This document shows, piece by piece, positions 7,905-15,140 of a stretch of DNA of 17,750 nt. Under the pieces are notes generated by a model. That model had not been told where the DNA came from, searched no databases, and saw only the letters and a program-made list of their open reading frames with translations. The translations under genes and the position numbers were made by a program. Each line of letters starts with the position of its first letter. The stretch's first letter is position 1. Source of the stretch: DASZVN01 sp035547055 (lineage in GTDB: Bacteria > Pseudomonadota > Alphaproteobacteria > Rhizobiales > Methylopilaceae); contig DASZVN010000092.1 in assembly GCA_035547055.1 (NCBI GenBank), positions 1 to 17,750 on the forward strand, written 5' to 3'.

Positions 7905-8447
7905 TCACAACCGGCCGAGCGCGACCGCGCCCGAATCGCAGCTCACGTCGGCAACGAACTCGACGGCGACGTCGAGCGGGTCGCAACTGAGGTCGGCGGT
8001 GACGACGAAGCGCAGCTTCTGCTCGGTTTCCTTGTCCGTCTCGTGGCGCACGCGGATGGAGGCCGGGACCAGCCGCGGCTCGTAACGGATCAGCGACTCG
8101 CGGAGCTCTTCGGCGATCGCGGCGGCGGTCGTCTCGTTCATCGAGCGGCGCGCGAGGTCGGGCCGGCCGAAGTTCAGGATCGAGCCGCTCGTCGGCTCGG
8201 CCGCCCCGATCTCGATCGCCGAGTCGAGCGAGACGGTGTTCAGCAGCGCATCGAGGTCGCGGATCACCTCGCGGCGCAGCTCGGCCTCGGTGATGGCGCG
8301 GATGCCGGCGCGACGACCGGCGATGACACGCTCGCCGGCCTCGTCGCGCAGGTCGAGCTCCTTCTTGGCGTCGCGCGCCTCGTGGGCGCTGCGGAACGCG
8401 TACATCAGGGGCGGACTCAGCCGGGAATGCCTCAACGAGCCGGGCAT
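7905..8447 (-). CDS. tssE: T6SS baseplate protein TssE (gp25-like)
   Basis: TssE is the homologue of phage T4 gp25, the baseplate component that seeds sheath polymerisation. The 180-residue product has a charged N-terminal extension (about 1-55). The gp25-like domain then runs from about 57 to 170: LRREVIRDLDALLNT, the family signature SILNFGRPDL (89-98), LRESLIRYEPRL and a beta-rich end. The glutamate-containing RYEPRL stretch matches the conserved EPR core known from gp25. The ATG at 8447 follows a GGAGG-like site in the preceding bases. An internal ATG at residue 15 exists but would discard little, so the start is moderately certain. It follows hcp with 66 bases between, which contain a strong hairpin, and lies 4 bases from tssF. 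Confidence 0.93.
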   Translation of the reverse strand: MPGSLRHSRLSPPLMYAFRSAHEARDAKKELDLRDEAGERVIAGRRAGIRAITEAELRREVIRDLDALLNTVSLDSAIEIGAAEPTSGSILNFGRPDLARRSMNETTAAAIAEELRESLIRYEPRLVPASIRVRHETDKETEQKLRFVVTADLSCDPLDVAVEFVADVSCDSGAVALGRL

Positions 8448-8477
8448 CGACGCCCTCCGCGAACGCGCCGGCTGGGC

Positions 8478-8500
8478 CGCGGCGCGTCACCCGCGCCGCG
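8478..8500 (-). other. GC-rich hairpin between hcp and tssE
   Basis: CGCGGCGCG (8478-8486) and CGCGCCGCG (8492-8500) are perfect inverted repeats of 9 bases around the 5-base loop TCACC. In the leftward transcript this hairpin lies just after the hcp stop codon and before the tssE start. There is no U-rich tract after it, so it is more likely to be an mRNA 3'-end stabiliser or a partial attenuator than a full intrinsic terminator. Confidence 0.55.
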
Positions 8501-8513
8501 CCGCTCCGGCGGT

Positions 8514-8996
8514 TCAGACCTTGACGTTCTGCTTGACGTCCCAGCCATAGGTCACGGCCGGCCCGCCGCTGCCGTCGGCCTGCTGCTCCTTGTACTCCAC
8601 CTTGAACTTGGAGAAGTTGAGCGAAACCGTCTCCATCACCTCGTCGCCCGACGTCGCGCCGCTGGTCTGCATCGAGCTGACCAGGATGTCGTTCAGGGTG
8701 ATGACCAAATATTCGAGCGGCGTGTCGCCGGCCTTGCGCACGGTCACGACGCCGTTGGGAATGTGCTTGCCACTGGCGCAATTGACCGTGAGCCCGTTGC
8801 TCGCCTTGTCGAGCTTCTTGGTCAGCGTCATGTCGTGCACGTTCACCTTGCCGGTGCCGCCGCCGCCGCCGGTGCCGAACGAGCCGGTCTGGGTGAGCCC
8901 CCAGCTCCAGGAATAGATGTCGATCTCATCCTTGTGGCCTTGATCCTTGGACTCGCCCTGGATCCCGTCCAGCTTGAGAAACATGTCGACTGCCAT
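8514..8996 (-). CDS. hcp: Hcp tube protein (TssD)
   Basis: Hcp forms stacked hexameric rings that build the inner tube expelled by sheath contraction; it is also exported and can carry effectors. The 160-residue product matches the family in size and in motifs. The N-terminus MAVDMFLKLDGIQGESKD is diagnostic, followed by HKDEIDIYSWSWGL, then a glycine-rich extended loop GTGGGGGTG (42-49). KVNVHDMTLTKKLDKAS and the C-terminal KVEYKEQQADGS also fit. There is no C-terminal effector extension. The ATG at 8996 follows a strong GAGGGGG site about 7 bases upstream, the best ribosome binding site in this stretch and consistent with the high level at which Hcp is needed. The gap to tssC is 91 bases and includes two hairpins. 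Confidence 0.97.
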   Translation of the reverse strand: MAVDMFLKLDGIQGESKDQGHKDEIDIYSWSWGLTQTGSFGTGGGGGTGKVNVHDMTLTKKLDKASNGLTVNCASGKHIPNGVVTVRKAGDTPLEYLVITLNDILVSSMQTSGATSGDEVMETVSLNFSKFKVEYKEQQADGSGGPAVTYGWDVKQNVKV

Positions 8997-9038
8997 GGGA
9001 GTACCCCCTCAGACTTGCCAGAGGACAGCTCTCGCGAC

Positions 9039-9080
9039 GGCGCCGACGGCGCCCTCTCGGCTGCGGCCTCCACGCAGCCG
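9039..9080 (-). other. paired hairpins upstream of hcp
   Basis: Two perfect inverted repeats lie between tssC and hcp. CGGCTGCG (9058-9065) pairs with CGCAGCCG (9073-9080) around a 7-base loop, and GGCGCC (9039-9044) pairs with GGCGCC (9048-9053) around 3 bases. Neither has a U tract on either strand. They could act as processing or stability elements that separate hcp translation from the sheath genes. Chance in a GC-rich region cannot be excluded, though an 8-bp perfect stem in a 91-base gap is notable. Confidence 0.45.
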
Positions 9081-9087
9081 GCGCGTT

Positions 9088-10623
9088 TCAGGCATTGGCG
9101 CCGGAAGGCACCCGCGACACCAGGCTGAGCCCGATATCGACCCCCTCCAACTGATAGTGCGGACGTAGATAGAACCGGGCGTTGTAGTAGCCGGGATTTT
9201 CCTCGTTGGGGAAAATCTCGACCTTGGCATCGGCGAGCGGCTTGCGCGCCTTGGTGGCTTCCGACGAGTTGACGGGATCGCCGTCGACATAGTCGTTGAT
9301 CCACTCCTGCAGCCAGCGCCGCAGCTCTTCCTTCTCCTTGGTCGCGCCGATCTTGTCGCGCACCATGCATTTCAAGTAGTGGGCGAAGCGCGACACCGCG
9401 AACATGTAGGGCAGCCGCGCCGAGAGATTGTCGGAGGCGGTGGCCTCGACCCCGTCCTTCCCGGAATAGGCCTTGGGCTTGTAGACCGACTGGGCGCCGA
9501 TGAACGCCGCCTTGTCGGTGTTCTTGCGGTGGATCAGCGGGATCAGGCCGGACTTCGCCAGCTCGGCCTCGCGGCGGTCGGAGATGGCGATCTCGGTCGG
9601 GCACTTGAGATCGACTCCGCCGTCGTCGCTCGGAAAGGTATGGGTCGGCAGGTTGATGACCTCGCCGCCAGACTGCACGCCGCGGATGCGGGTGCACCAG
9701 CCCCATTCCTTGAAGGCCCGGTTGATGTTGACCGCCATGGCGTAGGCGGCGCTCATCCAGGCGTATTTGTCGCCCTTGTGGCCGTCGGTCTCCTCCTCGA
9801 AGGCGAACTCCTCGATCGGCTCGGCCTTGGCGCCGTAGGGCAGCCGCGACAGCACCCGGGGCATGCACAGGCCGAGATAGCGCGAGTCCGGCGCGTCGCG
9901 CAGCGACTTCCAGGCGGCGTAGTCCGGCGTGTCGAAGATCTTGCTGATGTCGCGCGGGTTGGTGAGCTCGGTCCAGCTATCCATGCCGAGCAGCTCGGGC
10001 GCCGCGGCGGCGAAGAACGGCGCGTGGGCGGCGCCGGCGACCTTGCTGATGTCGCGCAGGAGCTGGATGTCGGTCGGCTGGTGGCTGAACTCGTAGTCGG
10101 CGATCATGCAGCCATAGGGCTCGCCGCCGAGCTGGCCGAACTCGGTTTCGTAGAGCTTCTTGAACAGCGGGCTCTGGTCCCAGCGCGCGCCCGGATAGAG
10201 GCGCAGGTTGCGGTAGAGCTCGTTCTTCGAGGCATTCATCACCCGGATCTTGAGCGACGGGTCCGTCTCCGAGTTCATGACGAGATAGTTGAGCCCGCGC
10301 CACGCGCTCTCGATCTGCTGGAATTCCGGCGCGTGCAGGATCGCGTTGATCTGGGTCGTCAGCTTGGCATCGATGCGGGCGATCATCTCCTCGATGGTGT
10401 CGAGGACGTCGTCCTTGATCAGCGAGCTGTCGGCGAGCGCCTCGCGCACCAGCGTCCCGACGGCGCTCTCGACCTCCGTCGCCGCGCGCTCGGTGCGCGG
10501 CTTGAAGCTCTGCTTCAGGACCGCCGCGAATTCATCGGGATTGCGCGTCTCGACTGCGCCAGCCGCCCCGCGCTTGGCTTCGCTCACTTCCGCCATGTCG
10601 TCCACCGTCGTTTGATCGACCAC
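9088..10623 (-). CDS. tssC: T6SS contractile sheath large subunit TssC
   Basis: TssC (VipB/ImpC) makes up most of the contractile sheath with TssB. The 511-residue product contains the family core: AWRGLNYLVMNSETD, LYETEFGQLGGEPYG, then LLRDISKVAGAAHAPFFAAA, LGLCMPRVLSRLPYG, and a strand-rich C-terminus ending with YYNARFYLRPHYQLEGVDI. Length is normal. Two starts are possible: GTG at 10623 (VVDQTTVDDMAEV), used here, or ATG at 10596, which removes nine residues. Neither has a strong ribosome binding site. The GTG lies 13 bases from the tssB stop and so fits coupled translation better. The N-terminal helices of TssC are where ClpV docks, so the choice of start touches a functional region. Confidence 0.96.
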   Translation of the reverse strand: MVDQTTVDDMAEVSEAKRGAAGAVETRNPDEFAAVLKQSFKPRTERAATEVESAVGTLVREALADSSLIKDDVLDTIEEMIARIDAKLTTQINAILHAPEFQQIESAWRGLNYLVMNSETDPSLKIRVMNASKNELYRNLRLYPGARWDQSPLFKKLYETEFGQLGGEPYGCMIADYEFSHQPTDIQLLRDISKVAGAAHAPFFAAAAPELLGMDSWTELTNPRDISKIFDTPDYAAWKSLRDAPDSRYLGLCMPRVLSRLPYGAKAEPIEEFAFEEETDGHKGDKYAWMSAAYAMAVNINRAFKEWGWCTRIRGVQSGGEVINLPTHTFPSDDGGVDLKCPTEIAISDRREAELAKSGLIPLIHRKNTDKAAFIGAQSVYKPKAYSGKDGVEATASDNLSARLPYMFAVSRFAHYLKCMVRDKIGATKEKEELRRWLQEWINDYVDGDPVNSSEATKARKPLADAKVEIFPNEENPGYYNARFYLRPHYQLEGVDIGLSLVSRVPSGANA

Positions 10624-10636
10624 CCCGCGCTGCGGC

Positions 10637-11173
10637 CTATTCCTTCTTGGTCTCGGCGCCGGGCTCGGCCGTCGCGTCCTGAGCGAGCCGCTCCTTCAGC
10701 GCCGCCATCAATTGCGGATCGGCGAGCAGCGCCTTGATCTGGTCGCTGGCCGCGACCTTGCCGTCCATGTAGCGGAGCAGGTTGGCGAGCTGCTCGCGCG
10801 CCTCCAGAAGCTTCGCCAGCGCCGGCACCTGGCGGGCGATGCCGGCCGGCCGGAAATCGTCCATCTTGCTGAATCGAAGATTGACCGAAAGCTTCTCGTC
10901 GTTGCTATCGCCGAGCTTGTTGTCGACACGCATCGAGACGCCGGGCGCGATCGCCGCCATCCGGTTGTCGAAATTGTCCATGTCGAATTCGAGGAAGTTG
11001 CGCTCGGCGAGATCCGGCTTCTCGGCGCCGGGGCTGTTGCCCGACAGGTCGGCCAGGACGCCCATCACGAAGGGCAGCTCGATCCGCTGCTCGGCGTTGT
11101 AAGGATCCTCGTAGCTGATGTGGACCCGCGGCGCGCGGTTGCGGCGGATGAATTTCTGCCCCGTATCGGCCAT
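10637..11173 (-). CDS. tssB: T6SS contractile sheath small subunit TssB
   Basis: TssB (VipA/ImpB) is the small sheath subunit that interlocks with TssC. The 178-residue product shows the family pattern: RAPRVHISYEDPYNAEQR near the N-terminus, then ELPFVMGVLADLSGN, the NFLEFDMDNFDNRMAAIAP stretch, LSVNLRFSKMDDFRPAGIA and LLEAREQLANLLRYMDGK. The C-terminus is charged and ends in GAETKKE. Length is slightly above the common 160-170. The ATG at 11173 has a GGGGGAGG ribosome binding site. It directly precedes tssC, the invariant order for these two genes. A 119-base gap separates it from tssA and contains a plausible promoter, so tssB onward may be transcribed separately from the OmpA/tssA pair. 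Confidence 0.96.
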   Translation of the reverse strand: MADTGQKFIRRNRAPRVHISYEDPYNAEQRIELPFVMGVLADLSGNSPGAEKPDLAERNFLEFDMDNFDNRMAAIAPGVSMRVDNKLGDSNDEKLSVNLRFSKMDDFRPAGIARQVPALAKLLEAREQLANLLRYMDGKVAASDQIKALLADPQLMAALKERLAQDATAEPGAETKKE

Positions 11174-11237
11174 GTCGCAGCCTCCCCCTTCGCCGGCGCC
11201 GCCCGGCTAAGGCCAGTCATTCGGCCTCTGGGGCGGC

Positions 11238-11266
11238 ATTCAACTTGAACTTTGCACGGGCGTCAA
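11238..11266 (-). promoter_or_regulatory. candidate sigma70-type promoter for tssB-tssC-hcp
   Basis: On the minus strand TTGACG (11261-11266) is followed after exactly 17 bases by TTGAAT (11238-11243), in a locally AT-richer patch of the tssA-tssB gap. The -35 box matches 5 of 6 consensus positions and the -10 box 4 of 6. The resulting leader before tssB would be about 55 bases. No sigma54-type GG/GC element was seen here. Confidence 0.4.
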
Positions 11267-11292
11267 TCGCCCTTGACTTGCGGCGACCACCA

Positions 11293-12606
11293 TCAGGGGG
11301 TGATCTTCCGCAACGCATCGCCCGGCAATACGTGCTGGAGGATGCTCATGAAATCGCTTTCGGCGAAATCGCGGGCGCGGGCCACGAGAAGCGGGATCGG
11401 GCTCGACGGCTCGGCCGCGCGGTAGAACGCGGCCACCTCCTCCAGGAGGGCCAGCGCCTCGGGCCGGCTCGCGGCGGCCGCGACCGGCGCACCATCGCCC
11501 GCGCCGGTGCCGGCGCCATCCATCCCGGCGTTGCCGTCGAGCTGGCGGAGCTGCTCGAAGGTGAGGTCGAACACCTTGTCGCCGCCGACCGGAATGGTCG
11601 TCCGCTCGGCCGCCCCCGGCACCAGGATCTGCATCACCTCGAGGAAGGACCTGCCGATGCACCGCTCGGCCTGGTGGACCAGGAGCGCCGCCGGGCTCGA
11701 CGGCTCGGCGGCGGCGAAATAGGCCGAGGCCGCGGCCAGCGCCTGGCGCGCGTCGGCGAGCGAGCGGATGCGCCCGCTCGTCGGCGCCGCCGCGGCGGCT
11801 GGCGCAGCCGTGGATGCGGCCGGCGCCGGCGCGGCCGGAACCGCCGTGGGATCGCGCTTGACGATGGCGCCGTCGAGCAGCGCGACGATGCGCGCCGCAA
11901 GCGGCGCCAGCCGCTCGAAGCGGACGGCGTAGGCATGGCCGGACCCCGGTTCGCCGCCGGGCGGCGAGATGAAGTCGCCGGCGATCTGCGCGGCCGCCGC
12001 CTGCACGCCGCGGACCCGGTCGCGGACCGCGACGAGGTCGGCGATCTCGGCCTCGTCCAGCGCTCCCGCCACGGCCGTCGCGTCGACCGCGGCCTCGCCC
12101 TCGCGGGGCGCGACCTCGCCGGCGGCGACGAGATGGCTGCGGAAGCTGATCTTGCCGAAGCGGCGGCTCTCCACCAGCGGCACCGCCTGGAGCGGCATGG
12201 CGATGGTGGCGTTCTCGTCGAGCGACTGCACCGCGACCATGCGCAGGGTGTAGTCGCCCTCCTCGCCGCGGGGGTGGACGTCGTCCCAGCGCTCGTGCAG
12301 CAGCGCCGCGACGGCGGCGAAGGCGGCGGCAAAGCCGGAGAGATCACGGTCGAGGATGAGGAGCTTGGCCGCCACCGTCAGGAGACGGAGGTCGCGCGAG
12401 CGGGCGAGGAGGCCGCCGATGGTCGCGAGCTCGGCCGGGACGTCGAGCGTGGCGCGATCGAACGAGAGGTAGGATTCCGGCAGCAGGCCCTCGATCCGGG
12501 CCATGAAGTTCATGTAGTCGGGGTCGCCCGCGACCTCGAGATCGGGGCCGCACGGCGCATCGTCGGCCACCGGCTGGCTCAGCGCCGGGAAATCGATCAC
12601 CGCCAT
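11293..12606 (-). CDS. tssA: T6SS assembly protein TssA with duplicated C-terminal module
   Basis: TssA proteins guide baseplate docking and cap the growing tube/sheath. The 437-residue product has an ImpA-type N-terminal domain (about 10-160) with the diagnostic DDAPCGPDLE (15-24), GDPDY, and HPRGEEGDYTLR (111-122). A middle helical region and an Ala/Pro-rich linker (about 253-278) follow. The C-terminal part contains two related modules. Residues about 284-331 include YFAAAEPSSPAALLVHQAE then SFLEVMQILVP, and residues about 381-428 include FYRAAEPSSPIPLLVARAR then DFMSILQHVLP. The EPSSP signature sits at 301-305 and again at 399-403. The ATG at 12606 lies 28 bases after the OmpA-like gene stop. 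An OmpA-like protein directly upstream suggests co-expression with an envelope anchor. Confidence 0.93.
   Translation of the reverse strand: MAVIDFPALSQPVADDAPCGPDLEVAGDPDYMNFMARIEGLLPESYLSFDRATLDVPAELATIGGLLARSRDLRLLTVAAKLLILDRDLSGFAAAFAAVAALLHERWDDVHPRGEEGDYTLRMVAVQSLDENATIAMPLQAVPLVESRRFGKISFRSHLVAAGEVAPREGEAAVDATAVAGALDEAEIADLVAVRDRVRGVQAAAAQIAGDFISPPGGEPGSGHAYAVRFERLAPLAARIVALLDGAIVKRDPTAVPAAPAPAASTAAPAAAAAPTSGRIRSLADARQALAAASAYFAAAEPSSPAALLVHQAERCIGRSFLEVMQILVPGAAERTTIPVGGDKVFDLTFEQLRQLDGNAGMDGAGTGAGDGAPVAAAASRPEALALLEEVAAFYRAAEPSSPIPLLVARARDFAESDFMSILQHVLPGDALRKITP
11323..11466 (-). repeat. EPSSP module copy 2 within TssA
   Basis: Encodes TssA residues about 381-428, containing FYRAAEPSSPIPLLVARAR and DFMSILQHVLP. 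This copy is the closer of the two to the C-terminal module I know from single-copy TssA proteins. Confidence 0.7.
11614..11757 (-). repeat. EPSSP module copy 1 within TssA
   Basis: This stretch encodes TssA residues about 284-331, containing YFAAAEPSSPAALLVHQAE. It is related at the protein level to residues about 381-428, with shared pattern A..YxAAEPSSPxxLLVxxA and F(L/M)xxx(Q)xxLP. The divergence shows an old intragenic duplication rather than a recent one. Confidence 0.7.
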
Positions 12607-12634
12607 CGGGCCGGTCCGCGAACGCCGAATGCCG

Positions 12635-13180
12635 TCACGGCGACAAGCGGCGCATCTCCACCCGCCGGTTGACCGGGTCGAACGGCCCCGCGCCGATCGG
12701 CTTTTCCTGGCCGTAACCCTTCGCGGACAGGCGCTTCGGCGCGATGCCGTTCTCGTCGAGATAGCGCACCACCGCTTCGGCCCGGCGCTCCGACAGCCGC
12801 TGGTTATAGTCCTTGGTGCCGGTGGCGTCGGTATAGCCGTCGACCGTGAACGAGAGGCCGGACAGGCGCGGATCCTTCAGCGCCTTCACGAACTCGTCGA
12901 GGTTCTGCTTGGCCTCAGGGGTCAGCCGGTCGGAGTTCAGATCGAAATTGACGAGCAGGTTGAGGCCGGCCGCGGGCTTCGCCGGAGCCGGCACGCCGCA
13001 CTCGGACTGGGTGCCGATGCACAGCCCGCGCGAGGCGCCGAGCTTGCTTGCGGACTGTCCCTGCGAGGCGAAGAAGTTGACGATATCGCCCGCGCTGCGG
13101 GCCGGTTCCGCGGCGGCCGCGAAGGCCCACGCCGCACCCAGCACACCCGCCGCAAAGGCCGCCGCCAGACGCGCGCCCAT
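12635..13180 (-). CDS. OmpA-family peptidoglycan-binding periplasmic protein
   Basis: The 181-residue product has a short signal peptide (about 1-24, hydrophobic core LAAAFAAGVLGAAWAFAAAA). A linker region follows with two cysteines (C54, C61) that could form a disulfide, then a C-terminal OmpA/Pal/MotB domain (about 73-178). The domain shows LVNFDLNSDRLTPEA, the DGYTDATG motif (114-121) with Asp118, RLSERRAEAVVRYL with Arg133, and NRRVEM near the end. Asp118 and Arg133 correspond to the residues that bind the diaminopimelate of peptidoglycan in this family. It has no lipobox and no beta-barrel. As first gene before tssA, it probably anchors the T6SS to the cell wall, a job often done by the OmpA-like extension of TssL/TagL. 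The ATG at 13180 has an AGAGG site about 10 bases upstream. Confidence 0.88.
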   Translation of the reverse strand: MGARLAAAFAAGVLGAAWAFAAAAEPARSAGDIVNFFASQGQSASKLGASRGLCIGTQSECGVPAPAKPAAGLNLLVNFDLNSDRLTPEAKQNLDEFVKALKDPRLSGLSFTVDGYTDATGTKDYNQRLSERRAEAVVRYLDENGIAPKRLSAKGYGQEKPIGAGPFDPVNRRVEMRRLSP

Positions 13181-13290
13181 GTCGACATTTCCTCTCGATC
13201 GGGCCTCTTGTACTGGCGCTGGACGAGGTCTAACCGCGCCTGTATCGTCGCGGCGAAGCTCTCCCGCCGAGGCCTCACAAGAGCTTAAGC
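13181..13290. promoter_or_regulatory. divergent intergenic region between the OmpA-like gene and vgrG
   Basis: These 110 bases separate two divergent transcription units, so they should hold a promoter for the main leftward operon and one for vgrG. I see no convincing -35/-10 pair. A TTGTAC at 13208-13213 lacks a good -10 box at 17 bases. No sigma54 GG-N10-GC element and no long inverted repeat was found. Confidence 0.4.
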
Positions 13291-15135
13291 ATGGCTGCCC
13301 CTGCCAGTCAAGAAAAGCGCCTCGCCGTCCTGTCTACTCCGCTCGGGAAAGACGTGCTCGTACTGACACGTCTGGAAGCGACCGAGGGCCTCAGCGAACT
13401 TTTCGAATTCCGCATCGACGCCCTGAGCGAAACCGCGGGACTCGACTTCAATTCGGTGCTCGGGCGCCCGGCCTCGGTCGCGCTCGTGACGTCGTCCGGG
13501 ACGCCGCGCCAATTCACCGGCATCGCGACCGAGGCCGAGAGCCTCGGCCCGGTCGGCCGCTACCACGCCTACCGGCTGGTGCTGCGGCCGTGGCTGTGGC
13601 TGCTGTCGCAGCGCGCCAACTGCCGCATCTTCGACAAGACGGTGGTGGGCCACCCGACCGCGCCGGAAATCATCAAGAAGGTCTTCACCGAGGCCGGCTT
13701 CAGCGATTTTCGCGCCAGCCTCAACGAAAGCTATCCGGAACTCGAATATTGCGTCCAATACCGCGAGACCGACCTCGCCTTCGTCTGCCGCCTGATGGAG
13801 GAGAACGGCATCTACTATTTCTTCGAGCATACCGCGGACAAGCACACCCTGGTGATGGCCGACGCCGCGCTGGCGCACCAGCCCGTCCCCGGGCTCGACG
13901 CGATCCACCTCGTGTCCACGACCGCGGCGGGGGAATGGCAGGACGAGCACGTCACCCAATGGACCGGAGAGCGCCGCTTCCGCACCGGCAAGGTCACGCT
14001 CAACGACTATGACTACCTGCAGCCTGCGACCCGGCTGCTGCGCGATTCCGAGAAGCCGGACGGCTACGCCCTCGCGAGCTTCGAGGCCTATGACTATCCC
14101 GGCCGCTATACCGACCCCGGCGAGGGCGAGCGCCTCGCCAAGGTCAGGGTCGAGGCCGCCCAGGCGCTCGACCATCGCCGCTACGCGAGCGGCTATGCGC
14201 CCTCGCTCTTTCCCGGCGGCACGGTGCGCCTCGCCGACCATCCCACCGACGACGGCGACTATCTCGTCGTCCGCTCCTCGTGCCGGATCACCCAGCAGGC
14301 CTATGCCTCGGTCGACACCTATGCCGACGAGCGCTCGGGCCGCTACGAGTTCCAGCCCAAGGACCGCCAGTTCCGCGCCCCCCGCCTGACGCCGCGCCCG
14401 GTGATCCACGGGCCGCAGACCGCCAAGGTGGTGGGCAAGTCGGGCGAGGAGATCGACGTCGACGAGCACGGCCGCATCCTGGTCCAGTTCTACTGGGACC
14501 GGGACAAGAAGCCGTCGCGCCGCGTCCGCGTCGCCCAGATGTGGTCGGGCAAGTCGTGGGGCGGGCAGTTCATCCCGCGCATCAACATGGAGGTGGTGAT
14601 CGAGCACCTCGAGGGCGATCCCGACCAGCCGCTGGTGGTCGGGACCGTCTACAACGGCGACAACAAGCTGCCCTATGACCTCCCCGCCAACCAGACCCAG
14701 GCCGGCGTCAAGAGCAATTCGTCGAAAGGCGGCGGCGGCTACAACGAGCTGATGTTCGAGGACAAGAAGAGCTCCGAGCAGATCCGGGTGCACGCGCAGA
14801 AGGATCTGGAGGTCGTGGTGCTGAACGACGAATCCCGCTCGATCGGCCACGACCTCACGACCACGATCGCCCATGCCGAGACGCGCACCGTCGGCTCGAA
14901 GTTCACGCCGCCGACGGGCGGCGCCTCCGACCACCTGACCTTGAAGAACGGCGACTACCAGGTCGACGTCGAGTCGGGCACGATCCAGGAGACGGCGAAG
15001 CTCAAGATCACGCTGCAGGTCGGCCCGAGCAAGCTGACGATCGACCCGACCGGGATCACCCTCGACGCCCCGACCATCACCATCAAGTCGACCGGCCCGT
15101 GCGTGATCCAGGGGCTGCCGGTGAAGATCAACTGA
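13291..15135 (+). CDS. vgrG: T6SS spike protein VgrG (TssI)
   Basis: VgrG trimers cap the Hcp tube and carry a PAAR tip and effectors. The 614-residue product has the gp27-like part at the N-terminus (PLGKDVLVLTRLEATEGLSE, then RPWLWLLSQRANCRIF and LMEENGIYYFFEH at 168-180). The gp5-like OB domain begins near residue 391 (DEHGRILVQFYWDRD) and includes VRVAQMWSGKSWGGQFIPR and the family mark HLEGDPDQPLVVGTVYN. A beta-helix needle follows to the end, with PSKLTIDPTGITLDAPTITI. The length is that of a plain VgrG: there is no C-terminal effector domain, so cargo should bind non-covalently or through a PAAR protein. The ATG at 13291 sits just before the conserved N-terminus. It lies 5 bases upstream of the next gene. 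Confidence 0.96.
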   Translation: MAAPASQEKRLAVLSTPLGKDVLVLTRLEATEGLSELFEFRIDALSETAGLDFNSVLGRPASVALVTSSGTPRQFTGIATEAESLGPVGRYHAYRLVLRPWLWLLSQRANCRIFDKTVVGHPTAPEIIKKVFTEAGFSDFRASLNESYPELEYCVQYRETDLAFVCRLMEENGIYYFFEHTADKHTLVMADAALAHQPVPGLDAIHLVSTTAAGEWQDEHVTQWTGERRFRTGKVTLNDYDYLQPATRLLRDSEKPDGYALASFEAYDYPGRYTDPGEGERLAKVRVEAAQALDHRRYASGYAPSLFPGGTVRLADHPTDDGDYLVVRSSCRITQQAYASVDTYADERSGRYEFQPKDRQFRAPRLTPRPVIHGPQTAKVVGKSGEEIDVDEHGRILVQFYWDRDKKPSRRVRVAQMWSGKSWGGQFIPRINMEVVIEHLEGDPDQPLVVGTVYNGDNKLPYDLPANQTQAGVKSNSSKGGGGYNELMFEDKKSSEQIRVHAQKDLEVVVLNDESRSIGHDLTTTIAHAETRTVGSKFTPPTGGASDHLTLKNGDYQVDVESGTIQETAKLKITLQVGPSKLTIDPTGITLDAPTITIKSTGPCVIQGLPVKIN

Positions 15136-15140
15136 GCGTC

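Noticed and set aside
6029..7990. Long plus-strand open frame opposite tssF
   Set aside because: Antisense shadow of tssF; repetitive charged composition and no recognisable domain.
8478..8500. Intrinsic terminator after hcp
   Set aside because: The stem is strong, but no U tract follows and the next gene lies only about 30 bases on and belongs to the same functional run; it is listed as a hairpin of unknown role instead.
9379..10737. Long plus-strand open frame opposite tssC
   Set aside because: Antisense shadow of the strongly conserved tssC; no motifs of its own.
13285..14934. Long minus-strand open frame opposite vgrG
   Set aside because: Antisense to vgrG and spanning its start; composition typical of a shadow frame.
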